A stretch of DNA of 8,684 bases, from assembly GCA_016213595.1 (NCBI GenBank), contig JACRAA010000034.1, forward strand, positions 1-8,684, written 5' to 3'. The notes below the pieces were generated by a model. The model ran no database searches. It was not told the origin of the DNA and saw only the letters and a list, made by a program, of their open reading frames with translations. The first letter of the stretch is position 1. Each line of letters opens with the position of its first letter. This DNA comes from Actinomycetota bacterium. GTDB taxonomy: Bacteria; Actinomycetota; Actinomycetes; Propionibacteriales; Propionibacteriaceae. Positions 1-6,714 of this stretch are shown here, one piece after another. A program made the position numbers and the translations under genes.

Positions 1-326
1 GCCACCGACACTCGACAGTTCTGGAACTGGATGCACTGCCTGTCCCCGTAGGAGGTCGGTGCGGATATGGCCCATGCGGATTCAGCCCACCCGTGTTGTA
101 CGGCGATGGCCGGCTCACCCTTCCAGCCCGACGCTCCCACCTTCGCGGTCGTCACTCGTCGAGCCCCTGACCGCGAAGCCACCGGCCACTGGACGAGGAC
201 GACCAGCCCCATGTGAGGACAGCCCGATCTGATCAGAGGCTGCGGGGTGGGCGCCCCCGGACCCTGTTGAGGTGGGCGAGAAGGCGCGGCGTAGGCTCTC
301 GCGCAGTTCCGCTCAATGGAGAGTCG
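1..326. other. Leader region, no supported gene
   Basis: No gene can be supported here. Frame 1 on the plus strand reads 16 codons and stops at 49-51, which could be the tail of a gene entering from the left. On the minus strand a frame stays open from an ATG at 212 to the window edge (70 codons), but its product matches no family I recognise. The segment holds a 10-bp inverted repeat (141-178) and a perfect palindrome TCTGATCAGA at 228-237, about 90 bases before the hydrolase ATG. Either could be regulatory for the downstream gene; nothing else supports that. Confidence 0.4.
141..178. repeat. 10-bp perfect inverted repeat
   Basis: CTTCGCGGTC at 141-150 is the exact reverse complement of GACCGCGAAG at 169-178, with an 18-base spacer that contains a smaller CTCG-T-CGAG dyad. 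No T-run follows on either strand, so a classical intrinsic terminator is not favoured. It could be the stem of a GC-rich terminator for a gene left of the window, or a regulator binding site upstream of the hydrolase at 327. Confidence 0.5.
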
Positions 327-1577
327 ATGTCCGATGGTTCGGTCGGTCGCCCACGTCCCCGCCGATTCCGTGCACTGGCGACGACCCTTGCAGTGTGCTC
401 CGCGTTCGCACTGTTGATCCCTGTGGTCCTCCTTCCCCTCACGACCGCCGTACCGCCGCTGGCCTGGGTCCCCATGCTCGCGACAGACCTGGCACTCATC
501 GCCTGGCTGATCGCCCGTCGCCGACGACGATCGGTGCGGCCTCTGGCTGTGGCGGGTGTGACGCTGCTGGCCGTCGTCGCGGTGGTCGCCTCGCAGGTGC
601 TGTCCGCCACCCCGGCGATCACCAGCGCCCAGGGACACTTACTGCCCGGCAGCATCGCCAGGCTGGAGCGGGTCACGCTGAACGGCAGCGAGCAGTGGAT
701 CACCCTCCGTGGCCGCGACACCGCCAACCCGGTCCTGCTCAACCTCGGCATGGGGGGACCCGGGGGCGGAGGCTTCGCCACCCGTTCCCTGTTCGAACCG
801 CTCGAGGAGCACTTCACGGTGGTCAGCTGGGACGAGCCGGGCACCGGCAAGTCGTACGGCGCGGTGCCGTTCGAGCAGCTGACTCGGGACCGGTTCGTCT
901 CTGACGCGACCGCCCTCACGAACCTGCTCCGGCAACGGTTCGGTCAGGAACGGATCTACCTCTACGGAGTGTCGTGGTCGAGCATCCTGGGCATCTGGCT
1001 CGTCCAGGCTCATCCCGAGCTGTTCCACGCGTTCGTGAGCAGCGGCCAGATGGTGAACACCACCGAGAACGACAGACTGGGGTACGAGCTGGCGCTCCAG
1101 CATCTGGATCGGCAGGGCAACACGGCCGCCGCGGACAAGCTCCGGCGCAACGGGCCCCCGCCGTACCGCGGAGACAACGTCGTGCTGCGGTACGTCGACT
1201 ACCTCGACGTGCTCAACGAGATCATGGGCGAGCCCAGGCTGTCCCTCCTGGTTCCGATCGTCCCCTTCCTCGCGCCTGAGTACGGGCTGGTCGACAAGGT
1301 CAACCACACCCGGGGCCTCATCGACTCGTTCAACGTGGTGTATCCGCAGCTCGAGCACCTCGACTTCGTCCAGCAGGCACCGGTGCTGCACGTGCCCGTC
1401 TACTTCTTCGTGGGCCGAGGCGACGTCAACGCGATGGCCTCCCTCGCGGAGGAGTACTACGGGATGCTGTCGGCGCCGCACAAGGAGCTGATCTGGCTCG
1501 ACGGCGGCCACGGACTCGACGGCAGCAGCCAGGCGCAGTTCGTCGACGTGATGGTGCACCGGGTCAAGCTGGCATAG
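327..1577 (+). CDS. Membrane-anchored alpha/beta hydrolase, proline iminopeptidase-like
   Basis: A 416-residue alpha/beta-hydrolase-fold protein whose motifs resemble the S33 proline iminopeptidase group. Seen: three hydrophobic segments at about residues 16-38, 45-63 and 73-92, with RPRPRR before the first and RRRRR between the second and third. By the positive-inside rule this puts the catalytic domain outside the membrane. The domain shows an oxyanion-hole stretch GMGGPGGGG (141-149; HGGPG in family members), WDEPGTGKS (168-176), nucleophile elbow GVSWS with Ser216, the acid in GRGD (Asp366) and the base in GGHG (His395). The triad is therefore complete. I chose ATG 327 because GGAGAG lies just before it (318-323) and the protein then begins shortly before the first membrane segment; an upstream GTG at 213 would add 38 arginine-rich residues of low plausibility. 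Substrate is unknown: peptidase, esterase or lipase are all possible. It stands alone and converges on the ABC operon. Confidence 0.85.
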   Translation: MSDGSVGRPRPRRFRALATTLAVCSAFALLIPVVLLPLTTAVPPLAWVPMLATDLALIAWLIARRRRRSVRPLAVAGVTLLAVVAVVASQVLSATPAITSAQGHLLPGSIARLERVTLNGSEQWITLRGRDTANPVLLNLGMGGPGGGGFATRSLFEPLEEHFTVVSWDEPGTGKSYGAVPFEQLTRDRFVSDATALTNLLRQRFGQERIYLYGVSWSSILGIWLVQAHPELFHAFVSSGQMVNTTENDRLGYELALQHLDRQGNTAAADKLRRNGPPPYRGDNVVLRYVDYLDVLNEIMGEPRLSLLVPIVPFLAPEYGLVDKVNHTRGLIDSFNVVYPQLEHLDFVQQAPVLHVPVYFFVGRGDVNAMASLAEEYYGMLSAPHKELIWLDGGHGLDGSSQAQFVDVMVHRVKLA

Positions 1578-1594
1578 ACCGCTCGCGACGGGAT

Positions 1595-1610
1595 CCTCGG
1601 ACGTGCGAGG
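1595..1610. terminator. Short hairpin between convergent genes
   Basis: CCTCG (1595-1599) and CGAGG (1606-1610) can pair around a 6-base loop, 18 bases past the hydrolase stop and 66 bases from the permease stop. The position between two convergent genes fits a bidirectional terminator, but the stem is only 5 bp and there is no T-run. Confidence 0.25.
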
Positions 1611-1675
1611 GGACGAGTTCGACACGGAGGTGCTCGCCGGCGAAGGGCCCGGAGCGAACCGGTCGCGGGCGCTCG

Positions 1676-2488
1676 CTAGAGCAGCGTGACGATACGTTCG
1701 CGCCGGAATCGACCCACGACCGCGAGATAGACCGCGACATCGAGCACAAGTAGCGCAGCTGAGGCCATGAGGGCGACGCTCGTGTTGAAGAGCAGCAGCC
1801 CCGTTGCCTGGCTCACGACGAGGCCCAGCACCGGCAGGATCACGAGCACGGATGCTGCCTGGGCGTCCTGCATCGTCCTCGACCGTCCGGAGACGGCGAC
1901 GATGAGGCTCGTGGCCAGGAACCCGACCAGCGGGACGAGGACGACCACGATGACCACCCACGTCCAGGTGGGGAAGAAGATGCCCCCCAGTCTCGGTCCC
2001 GCGAGAAGGTCGACGATCGCGGTGTAGACCAGGAACGAGACCCAGGCGAGCGCGACCGAGGGGATGACGGAGACGAGGGTCTTGGCCAGGACCAGCTCCC
2101 GGTCGGTGACCGGGGTGTAGAGCAGACCCTCGATGGTCCGCCGCTCCTTCTCGCCGACGAAGCTGGACGCCGCCGTGATGCTCGACACCATCACGGGGAT
2201 GATGAGGAAGAACGGCGCCATGAAGTAGACGAGCACGGCGTACACGACCGACTGCTGCGGCGAGAACTGGGCTGGGATCAGCCCGACGGGAAGGTGGTCG
2301 AGGAAGCCCTGCAGGCCGCCGATCGACGAGGTCAGGAGAGTGTTGTCGCCGAGGAGGACCACTGCGATCGGCAGCACCACGACGAACAGCATCGGCACGA
2401 TGATCAGCGGTGCTGCGGCCTGGCCGTTGCGGGACAGCTCTCGCCAGTCCTTGCGCATCAGTGCCCAGATCCTTCGGCGGTTGATCAT
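1676..2488 (-). CDS. ABC-2 type exporter permease
   Basis: The 270-residue membrane subunit of an ABC exporter. It begins with a short cytoplasmic N-terminus (RRRIWALMRKDWREL) and has about six hydrophobic segments near residues 25-47, 83-108, 136-160, 175-199, 212-231 and 236-258. Between the second and third lies GEKERRTIEGLLYTP (112-126), the charged E(K)ER-T-E-LL-P motif typical of ABC-2 permeases of the NatB/YhaP and drug-exporter type. A larger loop between segments 1 and 2 probably faces outside. The ATG lies within ATGA shared with the TGA of the ATPase gene upstream, so the two are almost certainly translationally coupled. The cargo cannot be told from sequence; drugs, sodium ions, peptides or lipids are exported by relatives. 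Length is normal and there is no sign of damage. Confidence 0.9.
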   Translation of the reverse strand: MINRRRIWALMRKDWRELSRNGQAAAPLIIVPMLFVVVLPIAVVLLGDNTLLTSSIGGLQGFLDHLPVGLIPAQFSPQQSVVYAVLVYFMAPFFLIIPVMVSSITAASSFVGEKERRTIEGLLYTPVTDRELVLAKTLVSVIPSVALAWVSFLVYTAIVDLLAGPRLGGIFFPTWTWVVIVVVLVPLVGFLATSLIVAVSGRSRTMQDAQAASVLVILPVLGLVVSQATGLLLFNTSVALMASAALLVLDVAVYLAVVGRFRRERIVTLL

Positions 2489-3459
2489 GACTTGTCCCGC
2501 TGCTCGACGGTGGCGAAGTACAGGTCGTGGAGCGTCGGCTGTCTCGGCACCACTGACCGTACCGGAACGTGCGCGCCGACGAGCGCGGCCACGACGTCCG
2601 AGATCTCGTCCGCGTCGTCCACGGAGAAGTCGAGGTGAGCGCTGCCCTTCGTCTCGTCCACCTCACCGACCACCTGGGTGATGACCCGCTCTGCCCGGTC
2701 GCGGTCCGCCCCGACGCTCACTGAGTAGCGCTGCCGCGGCCACCGCAGCCGCAGCAGCTCTCCGACGTCACCGGTTGTGACAAGCGTGCCGGCCTCAATG
2801 ATGCCGACATCCGTGCAGAGCTTCTCGAGGCCGTGCAGCTGGTGGGTGCAGAGGATCACGGTGGTACGCATCGCGTGGATCATCTGTACGAGACAGACGA
2901 TGAGGTCCTCGGATGCCTCCGGGTCGAGACCTGCTGTGGGCTCGTCGAGGAACAGCAGCTCCGGCTCGTGGAGGACCGCCCGTCCCACCGAGAGCTTCTG
3001 GCGCATGCCCTTGCTCAGCTCGCCCACCACCGACTCGATGCGGTCGGAGAGGGCCAAGATTTCGAGGATCTCAAGGGTGCGTCGCCCGATGGCCCGTCGG
3101 TTCAACCCGTACAGCTCACCCCACACGAGAAGGTTGTCGCGCACGGTCAGTGTCTCGTACAGGTTCGTGTCCGTCTGCACCCCGACCCGGGCACGCAGCT
3201 CGTCAGCGTTGTCACGCGTGAGCCGCTCACCAAACAGCGTCACATCCCCGCTGGTCGGACTGATCAGGCCAGTGAGCAGGCGAACAGTAGTGGTCTTGCC
3301 CGCACCGTTGGGGCCGAGCAGCCCGAAAGCATGGCCACGTGCGACCTCGAACGAGAGATCAGAGACGGCGGTACGGGTGCCGAACGTCTTGGTCAAGCGT
3401 GAGGCGATGAGTGTCGGTACCTTGCTGTCCGGGGCCAGTGCCTCGGCTGGCGAGACCAT
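2485..3459 (-). CDS. ABC exporter ATP-binding subunit
   Basis: A 324-residue ATPase, the energising partner of the permease that follows with a 4-base overlap. Seen: Walker A GPNGAGKT (49-56), Q-loop Gln95, signature LSKGM (148-152), Walker B LLFLDEP (168-174) with catalytic Glu173, D-loop AGLD (176-179) and H-loop His206. The sequence after about residue 240 is a C-terminal extension ending in TLHDLYFATVEQ, the position and style of the L-DLF-type tail of DrrA/NatA-like exporter ATPases. ATG 3459 is chosen because a purine-rich GGGGGAAGGTGGAG precedes it. An in-frame GTG at 3585 would add 42 residues resembling no family N-terminus and lacks such a site. All catalytic motifs are intact, so the pair should be functional. 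Homology alone does not fix the substrate. Confidence 0.92.
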   Translation of the reverse strand: MVSPAEALAPDSKVPTLIASRLTKTFGTRTAVSDLSFEVARGHAFGLLGPNGAGKTTTVRLLTGLISPTSGDVTLFGERLTRDNADELRARVGVQTDTNLYETLTVRDNLLVWGELYGLNRRAIGRRTLEILEILALSDRIESVVGELSKGMRQKLSVGRAVLHEPELLFLDEPTAGLDPEASEDLIVCLVQMIHAMRTTVILCTHQLHGLEKLCTDVGIIEAGTLVTTGDVGELLRLRWPRQRYSVSVGADRDRAERVITQVVGEVDETKGSAHLDFSVDDADEISDVVAALVGAHVPVRSVVPRQPTLHDLYFATVEQRDKS

Positions 3460-3481
3460 GCTCCACCTTCCCCCTTGAAGG

Positions 3482-3496
3482 CGCGCGAGACGCGCG
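3482..3496. promoter_or_regulatory. CGCGCG dyad upstream of ABC operon
   Basis: CGCGCG-AGA-CGCGCG is a perfect 6-bp dyad lying 23-37 bases before the ATPase start, within the probable untranslated leader or promoter. It could be an operator or an mRNA hairpin in the leader. Alternating CG runs arise easily in GC-rich DNA, so this is weak. I could not assign a confident -10/-35 pair for this operon. Confidence 0.25.
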
Positions 3497-3619
3497 GCAC
3501 ATAGTCTGGCATCCCAGCCGTCAGCTCGATTCGGAGGGGTCCCGCTTTGGGCCTCCACGCCTGCCTGACCGCACCCATCCTCCACGTCGAGCGAGTAATC
3601 GGAGCCCGCGCCATTGAGG

Positions 3620-3626
3620 AAGGAGG
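3620..3626 (+). promoter_or_regulatory. Consensus Shine-Dalgarno before ATG 3633
   Basis: AAGGAGG lies 6 bases before ATG 3633, the best ribosome binding site in the window. The frame it opens runs 151 codons to 4088. Its first roughly 50 residues show no recombinase similarity, after which it runs into the correct integrase frame at about 3789-3989. It is probably the start site of the former integrase gene or of a gene lost from this spot, now joined to an out-of-frame remnant. No other ORF explains it. Confidence 0.5.
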
Positions 3627-3660
3627 CTCATCATGAATGGCCACCCAGGGCCACTGCTGA

Positions 3661-4363
3661 CTACCAGAGGCCGCGCTCCACTCAGACCCACCCGCCACGC
3701 TGGACGAACTGGCCGTGATCACGGGAACGATGCCCGCGGAGCTGAGACTCGCGGTTCAGCTCGGCGCCTGGTGCCCGCTGCGGTATGGGAGGTGTTCGAG
3801 TTGCGCCGCAAGGACATCGACATCGTCATGGGCGTGGTGCACGTGCGGCGGGGCGTCGTCCGGACCAAGGGCCTCGTCACGACCGACCGTCCGAAGACCA
3901 ACGTCGGCGTACGGGACGTCACGATCCCGTCTCACTTGATGCCGATGGTCACCGATCACCTGGAGAAGCATGTCGGGAAGCGAGGGGAGGGCTGCTGTTC
4001 TACGACAGGCATGGTCGCAACCTGCGTCCTGCAGACTTCCAGGCTGCGTGGCATGCCGCCAGAGCTGCCGCTCGGCGCGGCGACTTGAAGTTCCATCATC
4101 TGCGTCACACGGGGGCGGTGTTAGCCGCACCGTCAGGCGCGACACTCGCCGACCTGATGGGACGCCTTGGGCACAGGAGTCCCGCCATGGCGATGATCTA
4201 CCAGCACACCGCAGCAGATCGCGACCGCCTGATTTCCGATCGGCTCTCCCAGATCGCCCTCGGCAGTCAGTCCCCGCTGGTCTTGAATGCGTCAAGATCA
4301 GTGGCCACGCCAAGACGAGTCCGGTCCACCCACCTCGGCCAGCCCAGCCTGCTGGTCGCGTGA
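3661..4363 (+). pseudogene. Tyrosine recombinase/integrase, truncated and frameshifted
   Basis: Relic of a phage-type tyrosine recombinase. The catalytic domain can be read only by changing frame twice. Frame 1 (3661 to about 3787) gives TLDELAVITGTMPAELRLAV and RYG; frame 3 (about 3789-3989) gives EVFELRRKDIDI to HVGKRGEG; frame 2 (about 3991-4363) gives LLFYDRHGRN onward. Both joins need one extra G, at the GGG run 3787-3789 and at the G-rich stretch 3984-3991. The catalytic residues survive across the pieces: Arg I (3781-3783), a Lys in RPKTNVGVRD, HHLR (4094-4105), the second His (4172-4174) and Tyr in IYQHT (4199-4201). The N-terminal SAM-like core-binding domain is absent; in frame 1 a TGA stands at 3658. 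It is inactive as written. The original C-terminus was probably near 4270; the last 30 or so codons look like read-through. Confidence 0.85.
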
Positions 4364-4446
4364 CGACTCCGGGGCGAACATCCGACTTTGCCGAGAGCCG
4401 TGCGTTGCCTGCTGGTGTGACGGTTCAGACGCGCAGGTTTGCTGTC

Positions 4447-4527
4447 GATCGCCGTTTTCGCTGCTCAAACGAGCCGACTGGCCTGTTCGGACTCACATCC
4501 TGCGTTTGAGCAGCCATTTTGGCGATC
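4447..4527. repeat. Interrupted 25-bp inverted repeat
   Basis: The left arm 4447-4471 is GATCGCC, six bases, then GCTGCTCAAACG. The right arm 4503-4527 is CGTTTGAGCAGC, six bases, then GGCGATC. The 12-bp inner and 7-bp outer blocks are perfectly complementary; only the 6-base middle differs. The 31-base spacer is 4472-4502. On the plus strand the inner stem is followed by CATTTT, so it may terminate the integrase transcript. The two-block arms also resemble ends of a very small non-autonomous element or a dimeric protein site. I see no target duplication beside it. Confidence 0.65.
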
Positions 4528-4649
4528 CCGCCCCAACCGTACGTAGAATAAAGCGGCAATTGGCTGAGCAGAATGCCCGCTGGCGCATTCGATCTATGCC
4601 GATGAGCGCTGTCCCCGGTGAGTGAGCAGACGGCCTCTGCTGCACAGGA

Positions 4650-5636
4650 CTATGGGAGCTTCCTGTGGCCAAAGAAGTAGCCTAGTTCGACCGCCACCCG
4701 TTGGGGTTCGCCGGTGTTGTCGGGAGCGAGGTGACCGATTCCGGCCAACTGGATTCGGTGCGCGTTCGGGAGTAGCGCTTCCAACGCGGCAAGTGTGCCT
4801 CGCAGGTACGGCGCGCTGTCAGAGCCTCCGAGCAGGAGAACCGGGATGGTGAGGGCCTCGTACTCGGGGAGTCGTCCCTCGCTCTGGAGGACCAGTTGCG
4901 CGTCGAAGTGCATGGTGGGAACGAGGTCGGCAAGCGGCATGGGTGGCTCGTTGTCACCCCAGCCTCGTGGAGTCCGGCTCGCGGCGAACCGTCGAACCGG
5001 CCACAGCACGACCCGCAACAGTGCCCGCCGTCGCCGCGTCATCGGTCGCGGCGCGGCCGACCTGTTCTCGTGCGCGGGGTTGCCCCCGCGACGGGCGGCC
5101 ATGTTGAGCAGGGGTGCGAGCACGAAGCGTGGGGTGCGCCGAATCAGCGCCGGAGCGGTTTGGGTGCCGCGGGTGGCTGTGATCATGGCTGACCCGATCT
5201 TGCCTTCGGCGACCTCACGATCGAACCGGGCGAGCCAGGCGACCGGGGTCGAGTGGTCGATGGATATCGGCGGCTCGTACAGGGCGAGCCTGCGGATCTG
5301 AGGGAGAGACAGGGCAGCGTCCAGAGAGAGCAATGCACCGGAACTGAGTCCGAAGACGAACTCGCTCCCGCTGTGACGCAACAATGCATCGAGGTCCTGA
5401 CACTCGACGGTCAGACCGTAGTCATCACCCGGTGGACCGCTGGCCCCACGTCCTCGCCGGTCTGGGACATAGACCGTGAAGTCGCCGGAGAGCGCACTGG
5501 CCAGATCCATGAGATTCTGCGCGGATTGCCCACCGCCGTGGACGAGAACCAGACCAGGACCCTGCCCCAGCTGTCGGTAGCCGATGGATGTCCCGTCAGC
5601 GGATGTCACGCGCCCAGTCAGATAAGTCGCCGCCAC
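4650..5636 (-). CDS. Alpha/beta hydrolase
   Basis: A 328-residue cytoplasmic alpha/beta-fold hydrolase; no signal peptide or membrane segment is visible. Seen: strand and oxyanion hole LVLVHGGG (29-36), VPDRRGRGASG (57-67, the usual post-strand-4 motif), nucleophile elbow GLSSG with Ser98, acid Asp273 in GGSDSA and base His302 in GIGHLAPDN. The triad is complete and the length is a little over typical. Residues about 180-230 form an arginine-rich segment (RRRR at 201-204) in the cap position; its composition is unusual and it may bind an anionic surface or be a loosely constrained lid. The start is GTG 5636; only a weak AAAG precedes it, and GTG at codon 10 is an alternative, though it would trim the first strand. 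Likely an esterase or related hydrolase; the substrate is unknown. It stands alone and converges on the integrase relic. Confidence 0.85.
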   Translation of the reverse strand: MAATYLTGRVTSADGTSIGYRQLGQGPGLVLVHGGGQSAQNLMDLASALSGDFTVYVPDRRGRGASGPPGDDYGLTVECQDLDALLRHSGSEFVFGLSSGALLSLDAALSLPQIRRLALYEPPISIDHSTPVAWLARFDREVAEGKIGSAMITATRGTQTAPALIRRTPRFVLAPLLNMAARRGGNPAHENRSAAPRPMTRRRRALLRVVLWPVRRFAASRTPRGWGDNEPPMPLADLVPTMHFDAQLVLQSEGRLPEYEALTIPVLLLGGSDSAPYLRGTLAALEALLPNAHRIQLAGIGHLAPDNTGEPQRVAVELGYFFGHRKLP

Positions 5637-6145
5637 GACGGCCAGTCTTTCGCACTGTGCGTTACTTCGGGCCGGAGGGCAGGTGGGATTCGGTCCCGAT
5701 CGCCCTTGATGGAGCCAACTGGCGTTGTCGAGCGCGATCTGTCACCGACGCCGACGTCGCCGGCTATGGGCGCGGATGAACGACGTATTCATTTGCCGCG
5801 AGGTGCCACCGTTCCTGCTGGAACGTCCGCTCGTGCCAGGGGCGCTTGGCTTCCACCCTCCCGACGTGTGCGCTGGCAGGGTAGAGAACAGGGATGTTGC
5901 GCAATACCTTGAGGGCAAACGCACGGATTTCACTCGGGCGAGTTGGATGACGTGACACTCACTTCGGGCCAAGGATTTCGGGCAAAGGGGAAGTTCTGAA
6001 AGCATACTTCGATCAAACTGGTGGGGCTGGCGCACTTAGAACCATTGTCGGCGACGTTGAGATCGAGAGCGACGGTAGCTCGACCGATCCCGGCAGCGCT
6101 CTCCGACTGGGTTGATTTGCGTGACTCTTGTGCTCGCCGAGGACA

Positions 6146-6280
6146 ATGCGACTGACTAGCCTCCTCTTTTCCGAGGCCAACCTCGAGAGGACCGAGTGGC
6201 TCGTACTGGCGGAACAGTCCTGGAGCGGAACCGACCGAACGTCGTGTTCTGCCGCTGCGGGCGTGAAGGATTTTGCCTAA
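6146..6280 (+). CDS. Possible 44-residue small protein
   Basis: ATG 6146 follows GAGG (6139-6142) at a rather short spacing and opens 44 codons to TAA 6278-6280. The predicted peptide starts MRLTSLLFSEANLERTEW, has mixed polar and hydrophobic residues, and shows no membrane segment or motif I recognise. It lies in a region where other frames are equally open, so it may be chance or the relic of a larger gene. Confidence 0.15.
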   Translation: MRLTSLLFSEANLERTEWLVLAEQSWSGTDRTSCSAAAGVKDFA

Positions 6281-6410
6281 CGGGTGCATTGGGTCGGAAC
6301 CGGGGCAACTCCCGTAACTCCATCCGGGCCACGACGGTGGTCACGCTTACTGGGATCACCTACGTGCGTCGCAGCGGTGGCCGTTCCAGGGGTCGCTGGT
6401 GTTGGGTTTC

Positions 6411-6452
6411 CTCGCCTCCGCCGGGTCAGGACCCTGCGCCGCCGAGGGCGAG
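6411..6452. repeat. Nested imperfect hairpin
   Basis: CTCGCC (6411-6416) pairs with GGCGAG (6447-6452), and inside them GGGTC (6423-6427) pairs with GACCC (6430-6434) around a 2-base loop. The result is a GC-rich nested structure without a T-run. It may be a terminator for lost genes or chance in GC-rich DNA. Confidence 0.25.
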
Positions 6453-6563
6453 ATTGAGGTGGCGTGGTGCTTCACCAACGCGCAGCTCGGGCGGCGGTCG
6501 ACGCCGGTGATGTAGTACGGCCGGCCACACGTCAATCGCGCACCGCATGATTGGGGCCTGGTT

Positions 6564-6671
6564 CACCCGGGAGCTGCCGGCCTGGGCCTCAACGGTCTCC
6601 GCGTCGCCCTTGCCGCCCACCCGGGAGCTGCCGGCCTGAGCCTCAACGGTCTCCGCGTCGCCCTTGCGGCG
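6564..6671. repeat. 54-bp direct tandem repeat, two copies
   Basis: Copies at 6564-6617 and 6618-6671 start with CACCCGGGAGCTGCCGGCCT and differ at three positions (6585/6639, 6614/6668, 6617/6671). The period is a multiple of three, so it repeats 18 residues in any frame. On the minus strand the unit reads GDAETVEAQAGSSRV; on the plus strand one frame reads LNGLRVALAA and ends at a TAA at 6700-6702. The central difference is silent in the minus frame (gcc/gct) but changes Gly to Ser in that plus frame. No start codon makes either a clear gene. It ends about 8 bases before the -35 of the lipoprotein promoter. Confidence 0.9.
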
Positions 6672-6678
6672 TCCCCGA

Positions 6679-6707
6679 TTGCCCGCCGCGACCGCCGGGC
6701 GTAAAGT
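6679..6707 (+). promoter_or_regulatory. Promoter for a leaderless lipoprotein mRNA
   Basis: TTGCCC (6679-6684), a 17-base spacer, then TAAAGT (6702-6707) gives 4 of 6 matches to each of the sigma-70 type -35 and -10 hexamers. Only 7 bases separate the -10 from ATG 6715, so transcription would start at the A of the ATG. This TANNNT-N7-ATG layout is that of leaderless transcripts, which are common in Actinomycetota, and it explains why no ribosome binding site precedes the gene. Confidence 0.55.
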
Positions 6708-6714
6708 CCGCCGC

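Larger units (their letters stand above)
5637..6701. other. About 1 kb without a supported gene
   Basis: Several frames are open for 60-120 codons on both strands, but none gives a recognisable family and their codon use is less GC-biased at third positions than in the intact genes. Short stretches look coding-like: a 60-codon plus ORF from ATG 5776, an opposing 64-codon frame 5764-5958, and a plus frame around 5975-6115 reading KAYFDQTGGAGALRTIVGDV that has no start codon. These are probably decayed remnants. The region also holds a small ORF at 6146, a hairpin at 6411-6452 and a tandem repeat at 6564-6671. The promoter of the next gene sits at its right end. Confidence 0.5.

Noticed and set aside
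639..2666. A 675-codon minus-strand open frame
   Set aside because: It overlaps the plus-strand hydrolase and the ABC genes in another frame; its product is low-complexity Arg/Ala/Val-rich with no family signal, a usual shadow in GC-rich DNA.
4544..4549. TAGAAT as a -10 box on the plus strand
   Set aside because: Good hexamer, but the nearest -35-like TTGGCG needs a 19-base spacer and overlaps the inverted repeat. No gene follows on that strand.
4571..4590. GAATGC-N8-GCATTC dyad as an operator
   Set aside because: Only 6-bp arms between two convergent gene ends, with no promoter or start nearby.
5930..6289. Minus-strand 119-codon frame in the gene-poor kilobase
   Set aside because: No recognisable family, codon use unlike the intact genes, and an equally plausible frame on the other strand.
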